Positions 25,269-32,351 of a stretch of DNA of 64,000 bases are shown here, piece by piece; position 1 is the first letter of the stretch, and each line of letters starts with the position of its first letter. Source of the DNA: Planctomycetaceae bacterium (lineage in GTDB: Bacteria > Planctomycetota > Planctomycetia > Planctomycetales > Planctomycetaceae); NCBI GenBank assembly GCA_020426325.1, contig JAGQQG010000022.1, positions 1-64,000 on the forward strand, given 5' to 3'. A program made the translations under genes and the position numbers. The notes under the pieces are model-generated. The model saw nothing but the letters and a program-made list of their open reading frames with translations. It searched no databases and was not told the DNA's origin.

Positions 25269-28200
25269 ATGTGGTTTCCCTGTCCATCATTTTTCGCGAC
25301 CAGTAGACAATCTTCTCTTATGGTGTCTGCGGTGCTGAGTGGCTTCGTTGTTGCGGGGACGCTCAGTGCGGATGAGGTCGATTTTGTTCGCGACGTGCGG
25401 CCCATTCTGGCCAGTAACTGTCTGGGATGTCATGGGCCGGATGCGGACAATCGTGAGGGAGACCTGCGGCTCGATGAGTTTGAAAGTTCAGCCGACGTCA
25501 ACGGTGCGAGCGAAGTCATCGTGCCGGGACATCCGGACGAAAGTCAGCTGATCGCTCGGATCATCAGCAACGATGACGACGAGCGGATGCCCCCTCCGGA
25601 CTCTGGAAAATCACTGAAGCTGGAGCAGATCGAGATCCTCCGCTCGTGGATTACGCAGGGCGCGAAGTATGCAGGCCATTGGGCGTTTCAGCCGCCCGTG
25701 CGACCGGATGTGCCGCAGGTGGAGGACTTCGGCTGGGGCCGCAATCCGATTGATGCATTTATCCTAGCCCGGTTGCAGGATGAAGGATTGTCCCCGTCTC
25801 CGGAAGCTGATCCGGTCAAATTGCTGCGACGTCTGTCGCTCGACCTGATCGGTCTGCCCCCCACTATCGAGGAAATCGACACGTTCACGGCTGACACATC
25901 TGAACAGGCAATCGCGACACAGGTTGAGCGGTTGCTCGACTCACCCCATTACGGCGAACGCTGGGGGCGTCTCTGGCTCGATGTCGCGCGTTATGCAGAC
26001 TCGGACGGCTTCGAGAAGGACAAGCCCCGTTTCGTCTGGATGTATCGCAACTGGGTCATCGACGCTCTCAACGAAGATAAGCCGTATGACCAGTTTCTGA
26101 TTGAGCAGATTGCCGGCGACCTTCTACCGACCGCGACTCAAGACCAGCTCGTTGCGACCGGATTCCTGCGGAACTCGATGATCAATGAAGAAGGGGGCAT
26201 CGACCCGGAACAGTTCCGCATGGAAGCGATGTATGACCGCATGGACGCCATCGGCAAGGGCATCCTCGGTCTGACCATTCAGTGCGGGCAATGCCACAGT
26301 CACAAGTATGACCCGCTGACGCAGACCGAGTATTACCGCATGTTCGCCTTCCTCAACAACTGCCATGAGGGACAGGCGACCGTCTACACGGACGAGCAGT
26401 TGCTGCAGCGGGAAGAGATCCTGCAAGAAATCCAGCACATTGAAGATGAACTACGTGCTGCCAATCCCGAATGGCCTCAACAAATGCGGACTTGGGAAGA
26501 TTCAATCCGGGATGATCAGCCGGAGTGGCAGATCGTCAGGCCCGAACTGGATGCGAGCGGTGGACAGAAGCATTACCTCCTGGAAGACGGGTCAATCCTG
26601 GCCGCGGGCTATGCACCGACCAAGCACACCACCGAGTTTACAGTCGAAGTCAAACTGCCAAGAATCACGGCCGTCAAACTGGAACTGCTGAACGACCCCA
26701 ATCTCCCGCATGGCGGACCGGGTCGTTCGATCTACGGGTTGTCCGCTCTCAGCGAGTTTCAGGCGACTGCTGCTCCGCTTGATCATCCTGATCAGACCAC
26801 TGAGTTGAAGTTCGTGCGTGCGACCGCAGACGTGAACCCGGAGCGGACTCCTCTCGACACGGCCTTCGATGACCAGACTGACAAACAGCGTGTCACCGGG
26901 CCGATCGAGTTCGCGATCGATGGCGACGACTTAACCGCCTGGGCACAGGACATCGGACCGGGCCGCAGCAACGTCCCACATCAGGCGGTCTTCGTTCTGG
27001 AGCAACCACTGGAGAACGCAGCCGGCTATCGGATCACCTTCAGACTCAAACAGCTTCATGGAGGCTGGAACAGCGACGACAATCAGAACAACAATCTGGG
27101 ACGATTCCGCTTCGCAGTGACGTCCACTCCGGATGCAGTCGCTGACCCGATTCCCGCATCCGTGCGCGCAATGCTCGATGTCCCATCATCAGAGCGGACC
27201 GACAAGCAGACTTCGCAAGTCTTCAGCTACTGGCGAACGACTGTTCCTGAATGGCAGGATGCAAATGACCGCATCGAGACATTGTGGCGACAGCATCCGC
27301 GTGGCACGACACAGTTGGTGCTCCTGAAGCGGGACGATCCGCGTGTCACACATCGTCTGATGCGGGGGGACTTCCTCAAACCGCAGGAAGCCGTCTCATC
27401 CGGTGTGCCGGCCTTTCTGCATCCGCTGGAGGCTTCCGAGAATCCGACGAGGTTGGACTTTGCCCAGTGGCTGGCGGATCGTCGCTCGCCAACCACGGCT
27501 CGTGCAATCGTCAACCGCATCTGGCAGGCGTATTTCGGGACCGGGTTCACTGCAACTCCGGAAGACCTCGGTACGCAAGGGGAGCCTCCCTCTCATCCTG
27601 AGTTGCTGGACTGGCTGGCCGTCGAACTGATGGACAACGGTTGGAGCCTCAAACGACTGCACCGACTGATCGTCTCGTCTGCGACCTATCGGCAGTCGTC
27701 GACGGTCACGCCCGAACTCGTCGCGCGTGACCCGAACAATCGGCTGCTCGCACGTGGCCCTCGGTACCGGGTTGATGCAGAACTGGTGCGGGATATCGCA
27801 CTCGCTTCCAGCGGACTGTTGAATCCCAAAGTTGGCGGACCGAGCGTGTATCCGCCTGCTCCGGCATTCCTGTTCCAGCGACCTGCCAGTTACGGCCCCA
27901 AGGTCTGGGCGTATGAAGAGGGACCGGAGAACTACCGGCGGGGCCTCTATACGTTTCGCTTCCGCTCCGTGCCGTACCCCGCCTTGCAGACGTTTGATGC
28001 CCCCAACGGTGATATCGCATGCGCCCGCCGTTCGCGGTCCAACTCACCGCTGCAGGCACTCACCACACTCAACGAACCACTGTTTGTCGAATGTGCCCGC
28101 GCACTGGCGAGTCAGACTGTCGCAGAAGGTGGCAAGGATGATGCAGAACGGATTCGCTTCTCGTTCCGTCGTTGCGTCGCCCGAGAGCCTCAAGCTGAGG

Positions 28201-28400
28201 AAGCACAGGTTCTGTCATCATTCCTCGTTGCACAGCGAGAGAAGTTTGCAGCAGCCGGAGCCGATCCATGGCCTCTCATCTGTGAGACTGAGGAGCATCC
28301 GTCAGAACTCCCGGGCGGAGTCACCCCGGCCGAACTGGCTGCCTGGACGGCACTTTCGCGAGTCGTGTTGAATCTGGATGAAACGATCACCAAGGAATGA
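25269..28400 (+). CDS. Planctomycete cytochrome-C-like / DUF1549 / DUF1553 protein
   Basis: From ATG 25269 the product is 1043 aa: signal peptide (VSAVLSGFVVAGTLSADEVD), a planctomycete-type cytochrome C domain with heme motif CLGCH (Cys51, Cys54, His55), the DUF1549 domain (about 145-360, containing HYGERWGRLWLDVARYADSD and a second CxxCH in QCGQCHSHKYDP), an inserted discoidin-like beta region (about 420-630) and the DUF1553 domain (about 720-1000: RAIVNRIWQAYFGTGF, DWLAVELMDNGWSLKRLHRL, NSPLQALTTLNEP). The family is a hallmark of Planctomycetes and its activity is unproven, although a role in degrading complex glycans is often proposed. It forms an operon with the DUF1501 gene 55 nt downstream. 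Confidence 0.95.
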   Translation: MWFPCPSFFATSRQSSLMVSAVLSGFVVAGTLSADEVDFVRDVRPILASNCLGCHGPDADNREGDLRLDEFESSADVNGASEVIVPGHPDESQLIARIISNDDDERMPPPDSGKSLKLEQIEILRSWITQGAKYAGHWAFQPPVRPDVPQVEDFGWGRNPIDAFILARLQDEGLSPSPEADPVKLLRRLSLDLIGLPPTIEEIDTFTADTSEQAIATQVERLLDSPHYGERWGRLWLDVARYADSDGFEKDKPRFVWMYRNWVIDALNEDKPYDQFLIEQIAGDLLPTATQDQLVATGFLRNSMINEEGGIDPEQFRMEAMYDRMDAIGKGILGLTIQCGQCHSHKYDPLTQTEYYRMFAFLNNCHEGQATVYTDEQLLQREEILQEIQHIEDELRAANPEWPQQMRTWEDSIRDDQPEWQIVRPELDASGGQKHYLLEDGSILAAGYAPTKHTTEFTVEVKLPRITAVKLELLNDPNLPHGGPGRSIYGLSALSEFQATAAPLDHPDQTTELKFVRATADVNPERTPLDTAFDDQTDKQRVTGPIEFAIDGDDLTAWAQDIGPGRSNVPHQAVFVLEQPLENAAGYRITFRLKQLHGGWNSDDNQNNNLGRFRFAVTSTPDAVADPIPASVRAMLDVPSSERTDKQTSQVFSYWRTTVPEWQDANDRIETLWRQHPRGTTQLVLLKRDDPRVTHRLMRGDFLKPQEAVSSGVPAFLHPLEASENPTRLDFAQWLADRRSPTTARAIVNRIWQAYFGTGFTATPEDLGTQGEPPSHPELLDWLAVELMDNGWSLKRLHRLIVSSATYRQSSTVTPELVARDPNNRLLARGPRYRVDAELVRDIALASSGLLNPKVGGPSVYPPAPAFLFQRPASYGPKVWAYEEGPENYRRGLYTFRFRSVPYPALQTFDAPNGDIACARRSRSNSPLQALTTLNEPLFVECARALASQTVAEGGKDDAERIRFSFRRCVAREPQAEEAQVLSSFLVAQREKFAAAGADPWPLICETEEHPSELPGGVTPAELAAWTALSRVVLNLDETITKE

Positions 28401-28455
28401 AGAGAGAACACAGCTCATCGATGCTTGTGATTCCTCTGTTCCTGTTTCCTGCCGA

Positions 28456-29895
28456 ATGAAGACCATGAACTGCCAGTCCCCACATGACCAACAGTGCTCG
28501 CAGCAGTCGATTGCCCGGCGCTGGTTTTTGAAAGAATGCGGCGTCGGTCTTGGAGCGATCGCGATGCAGCAGCTGGCAAGCGAGACAGCTCGTGCTGCGA
28601 CCGATCCACTCACGCCACGGCAGCCACCGCTGCCCGCTCGTGCGAAGAACGTCATCTATCTCTTCATGGGCGGGGCACCCAGCCATCTGGAGTTGTTTGA
28701 CTACAAGCCTCAGCTGGCGAAGTACGACGGCACACTCCCGCCGAAGCAACTGATCGAGGGGTATCGGGCTGCGTTCATCAACCCGAACTCAACGCTCCTT
28801 GGGCCAAAATTCAAGTTCACCCGGAATGGTGAGTGCGGGGCGGAACTCTCGGAGTTGCTGCCTTGCCTTGCCAACGTCGTGGACGACGTCGCGATTGTGA
28901 AGTCTATGGTCACTGACGCCTTCAACCATGCACCGGCACAGATTCTGATGAGCACCGGATCGCAACAGTTTGGCAAACCGAGCCTCGGCGCCTGGACGTT
29001 GTACGGTCTGGGGAACGAGTCTCAGAACCTGCCGGGGTTCGTCGTCTTCAGCACCGGCAAGAAGGGACCGAGTGGCGGCAATTCCAACTGGGGGAGCGGC
29101 TTTCTGCCAACCGTCCATCAAGGGGTCACGTTCCGTACGACGGGCGATCCGGTGCTTTACCTGTCCAGTCCGCCTGGCGTGGATGAGGAGTTGCAGCGAT
29201 CCTCACTTGACGCGATCAACACGCTCAACCACAAGCATCTGGATGATGTGGGTGATCCGGAGATTGCCACGCGGATCAATTCATTCGAGATGGCTTATCG
29301 CATGCAGGCCAGTGCCCCCGAGGCGATGGACCTCACGCAGGAACCGGAGCACATCCTCAAGATGTATGGTGCGGAACCTGGAAAACCTTCCTTCGCCAAC
29401 ACATGCCTGCTCGCGCGACGGCTCGTCGAACGGGGAGTGAGATTCGTCGAGATCTTCCATGAAGCGTGGGATCAACACGGGGCTCTGGTGAAGGACCTGC
29501 AAACAAACTGCCAGGACACCGATCGCCCGACAGCCGCACTCATCAAGGACCTCAAGCAGCGAGGTCTGCTCGACGACACGCTCGTCATCTGGGGGGGCGA
29601 GTTTGGACGCACTCCGATGGTCCAGGGGGGCGGCAATGATGGCCGAGACCATCACCCGAATTGCTTCACGATGTGGTTCGCCGGCGGTGGGATCAAGCCG
29701 GGTGTGACGTTGGGGGAGAGCGACGAATTCGGTTTCAATGTGACAGCCGACCGCGTCCACGTCCGCGACCTGCACGCCACGATCCTGCATCTGCTGGGGT
29801 TCGACCCGACCCAGTTGACCTACCGGTTCCAGGGTCTCGACCAGCGATTAATCGGAGTCGAGCCGGCACGGATCGTGTCCGAGATCATCGCCTGA
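28456..29895 (+). CDS. DUF1501 family protein with Tat signal
   Basis: From ATG 28456 the product is about 479 aa. It has a twin-arginine export signal (ARRWFLKECGVGLGAIAM), then the family core: NVIYLFMGGAPSHLELFDYK, KSMVTDAFNHAPAQILMSTG, GSWTLYGLG-like GAWTLYGLGNESQNLPGF, WGGEFGRTPMVQGG, GRDHHPNCFTMWFAGGG and VHVRDLHATILHLLGF. The many conserved His and Asp residues fit a metal-dependent phosphatase/sulfatase-like fold; substrate unknown. Because the partner DUF1549 protein carries only a Sec-type signal, the pair may meet in the periplasm. ATG 28465 is an alternative start. It is clearly paralogous to the truncated gene at the left edge. Confidence 0.93.
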   Translation: MKTMNCQSPHDQQCSQQSIARRWFLKECGVGLGAIAMQQLASETARAATDPLTPRQPPLPARAKNVIYLFMGGAPSHLELFDYKPQLAKYDGTLPPKQLIEGYRAAFINPNSTLLGPKFKFTRNGECGAELSELLPCLANVVDDVAIVKSMVTDAFNHAPAQILMSTGSQQFGKPSLGAWTLYGLGNESQNLPGFVVFSTGKKGPSGGNSNWGSGFLPTVHQGVTFRTTGDPVLYLSSPPGVDEELQRSSLDAINTLNHKHLDDVGDPEIATRINSFEMAYRMQASAPEAMDLTQEPEHILKMYGAEPGKPSFANTCLLARRLVERGVRFVEIFHEAWDQHGALVKDLQTNCQDTDRPTAALIKDLKQRGLLDDTLVIWGGEFGRTPMVQGGGNDGRDHHPNCFTMWFAGGGIKPGVTLGESDEFGFNVTADRVHVRDLHATILHLLGFDPTQLTYRFQGLDQRLIGVEPARIVSEIIA

Positions 29896-30256
29896 AACGG
29901 CCCACGAAAATGACGATCGGGCTTCAGTTCCCGCCAGACGGGGCTTTAGTACGTCGATGAGTCCAGTAATGTCTCCTCACGACAATGATTGACGATCGAT
30001 TGGTTCACTACGGAGGCACGGAGAAGTCGAGAAGTATTTGTTTTTGCAGATCAGTTTCCAGTCCCCCTCCGTGTGTCAGTGCCTCCGTGGTGAAGCATCC
30101 AGGCTATAACGAACCGATTGAAGAATTCATTCTCCAGTTCGAAATGGCTTTGCAGTTGAGTCATCAGATCAGCCCGTTGATTTTATCGACAACGTCGTTA
30201 ATCAAGCACGCACTCAACGGTTAATCGTATGTCACTCCAGCACCGAGGTTTCACCG
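29896..30256. other. Intergenic region carrying a repeat element
   Basis: This 361-nt gap contains no gene. Most of its recognisable content is the inverted-repeat element at 30004-30094. To its right, a CGTTG/CAACG hairpin lies around 30175-30194, next to CAGCCCGTTGA, an 11-mer also found near 3969. GAGG at 30245-30248 is the likely ribosome site for the DUF2071 gene. Confidence 0.5.
30004..30094. repeat. Short inverted-repeat element (ACGGAGGCACGGAG type)
   Basis: The left end reads TTCACTACGGAGGCACGGAG and the right end, on the opposite strand, reads TTCACCACGGAGGCACTGAC followed by ACACGGAG. The two ends therefore form an imperfect inverted repeat of about 20 bp enclosing about 50 bp, too short to code. 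I recall similar ACCACGGAGGCACGGAGA elements dispersed in planctomycete and verrucomicrobial genomes, which points to a non-autonomous mobile or REP-like element. Only one copy is in the window. Confidence 0.65.
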
Positions 30257-31030
30257 TTGAGCACAGCTCTGAATTCTCCTGACCTTCAAGCACAACGTCT
30301 GGCTTTGCGTGAGCGGCCGAGGCGGCGAGCGGCCATGTACCAGTCCTGGCAGGAGTTGTTGTTTTTGCACTGGCGGTTTGATCCGGATGTCATCCAGTCG
30401 ACGCTGCCGGACGGTCTGACGGTCGACACGTTTGAGGGGCAGGCCTACGTCGGGGTCGTGCCGTTCTTCATGCGGAACATCCGTCCGTGGTGGGGGCCGC
30501 GGGTTCGGGGGATCTCCGATTTTCTGGAGATTAACTGCCGAACCTACGTGATCGGCCCTGATGGCCTGCCGGGCGTCTGGTTTTACTCTCTCGATACCGA
30601 CTCACGTCTCACGGTCTGGGGGGCGCGAAGGTTCTATCATTTGCCATATCACCTGGCATCCATGTCTCATCGTCACGACGCGACATCGGGACTGGTCGAA
30701 TTCTCCACGCATCGGAGAGGAACGGACTCGGAATTCGCCAGCCGTTTCGTCTACTCCCCGGATGGCCATCCCACACCCGCTGACCTTGAGACGCTGGAAT
30801 TCTTCCTCGTCGAGCGATACATCCTGTTTGCTCAGTCTCCCGATGGCCTGTTCTGGAGCGGAGCCGTCCATCATCCTCCCTACGAGGTCAGTTCAGCCAA
30901 CGTCGAGATGTGGGACGACTCACTCTTTCCGATGAACAGCCTCCCACGCTCGGAGCGACAGCCGGATCACGCCCTGATGTGCCGCGGCGTGGATGTTGAC
31001 GTCTTCTCGCTTTTGCCCGTCAGCAATTGA
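30257..31030 (+). CDS. DUF2071 (YqjF-like) family protein
   Basis: The 257-aa product shows the DUF2071 pattern: MYQSWQELLFLHWRFDPDVI, LPDGLTVDTFEGQAYVGVVP, NCRTYVIGPDGLPGVWFYSL, WGARRFYHLPYHLASMS and ERYILFA. The family (acetoacetate decarboxylase-like fold) has no established biochemical role. The start is TTG 30257 with GAGG 8 nt upstream; ATG 30335 is the main alternative and would remove 26 basic residues. The protein has no signal or membrane segment. It is on the same strand as aroC but 169 nt away, so co-transcription is uncertain. Confidence 0.87.
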   Translation: MSTALNSPDLQAQRLALRERPRRRAAMYQSWQELLFLHWRFDPDVIQSTLPDGLTVDTFEGQAYVGVVPFFMRNIRPWWGPRVRGISDFLEINCRTYVIGPDGLPGVWFYSLDTDSRLTVWGARRFYHLPYHLASMSHRHDATSGLVEFSTHRRGTDSEFASRFVYSPDGHPTPADLETLEFFLVERYILFAQSPDGLFWSGAVHHPPYEVSSANVEMWDDSLFPMNSLPRSERQPDHALMCRGVDVDVFSLLPVSN

Positions 31031-31199
31031 ATCACCTCAATCAATCGCAACAGGTGCAGTGTCCCACGCAGCAGGGGTTCCTGGTCCGGGGTCGAATTCC
31101 TTTGGAACAGATCAATGCGTATTTGTGGCCACTTCCTGACGGGTGTGGCTCTGATTTTTCTCCATGTTCGCAGCTTCGATTACGCATTAGAATCGTGAA

Positions 31200-32318
31200 A
31201 TGGCAGGTAACTCATACGGACAGGCGTTTCGCATCACCACCGCTGGCGAGAGTCACGGGCCGGGGAATGTGGTCATTCTTGACGGCGTTCCTCCCGGCAT
31301 TCCGTTGTCGGTCGAAGACCTGATCGTCGACCTTGACCGACGCCGTCCTGGCCAAAGCAAGATTGTCACGCAGCGGAACGAATCTGACACCCCGGAGATT
31401 CTCTCGGGCGTCTTCGAGGGCCAGACGACGGGGACCAGCCTCGCTATCCTTGTCCGCAATGAGGACCAGCGGAGCCGCGATTATTCGGACATCAAGGACA
31501 AATACCGCCCCGGACACGCGGACTACTCGTTTGATGCAAAGTACGGCTCCCGCGATTATCGCGGGGGCGGACGCAGCAGTGCCCGTGAGACGGTCGCGCG
31601 TGTGGCCGCAGGCGTCGTAGCTAAGAAGCTCATCGCCCGCGCCTTCGGCGGTCAGGTGCTCGGTTACGTCTGTCAGGTGGGCCATGTCAAAGCCGAAATC
31701 AACGATCCCGCTGCGTTGACTCTGGCGCAAATCGAGCAGCTTCCCGACGGCTCCGCGAACATCGTTCGCTGTCCGGACATTGAAGCAGCAGGTCGTATGG
31801 TGGCACTCATCGAAGAATGCCGCAAAGCGGGCGACTCGATCGGCGGGGCTGCGGAGATCGTCGCGACCGGTGTGCCGGCCGGCCTCGGCGAACCGGTGTT
31901 TGACAAGCTCAAGGCGGACCTCGCCAAAGCCCTGTTCAGCCTGCCAGCCGTGCTCGGCGTCGAATACGGGATCGGTTTCGGATGTGTGAGTATGAAAGGG
32001 AGCGAACACAACGACATCTTCACCACAGACAATTCCGGCAAGGCCCCGCACATTATGACGAAGTCCAATCGTCATGGCGGGATGCTCGGCGGCATCTCGA
32101 CCGGAATGCCCATCGTCCTGCGAGCCGCAGTAAAGCCAACCAGCAGCCTGCCGATCGAGCAGGAGACGGTGACCCGTGAGGGTGAGCCCACCACCATCAG
32201 CACCAAAGGCCGCCACGACCCCTGCCTGCTCCCCCGCTTCATCCCGATGGCCGAAGCAATGGTCGCCATCACGATCGCCGACCACTGGCTCCGCTGGAAA
32301 GGCCAGTGCGAGCGTTGA
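31200..32318 (+). CDS. aroC: Chorismate synthase
   Basis: The 372-aa enzyme converts 5-enolpyruvylshikimate-3-phosphate to chorismate using reduced FMN, the last step of the common aromatic pathway. Family signatures are GNSYGQAFRITTAGESHGPG at the N-terminus, RRRPGQSKIVTQRNESD, the second signature YRPGHADYSFDAKYGSRDYR-like stretch with RGGGRSSARETVARVAAG, and the C-terminal TKGRHDPCLLPRFIPMAEAM. Length and catalytic histidines (GESHG, GRHDPC) are normal. It is convergent with the bpX-type operon, with 33 nt between the stops and no obvious terminator. Confidence 0.97.
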   Translation: MAGNSYGQAFRITTAGESHGPGNVVILDGVPPGIPLSVEDLIVDLDRRRPGQSKIVTQRNESDTPEILSGVFEGQTTGTSLAILVRNEDQRSRDYSDIKDKYRPGHADYSFDAKYGSRDYRGGGRSSARETVARVAAGVVAKKLIARAFGGQVLGYVCQVGHVKAEINDPAALTLAQIEQLPDGSANIVRCPDIEAAGRMVALIEECRKAGDSIGGAAEIVATGVPAGLGEPVFDKLKADLAKALFSLPAVLGVEYGIGFGCVSMKGSEHNDIFTTDNSGKAPHIMTKSNRHGGMLGGISTGMPIVLRAAVKPTSSLPIEQETVTREGEPTTISTKGRHDPCLLPRFIPMAEAMVAITIADHWLRWKGQCER

Positions 32319-32351
32319 TCGCCCAGTAAAGTCTCCACAAACCTGCCGGCA

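Noticed and set aside
31212..32285. 357-aa minus-strand frame opposite aroC
   Set aside because: It mirrors the codon pattern of aroC; the plus-strand product carries all chorismate synthase signatures.
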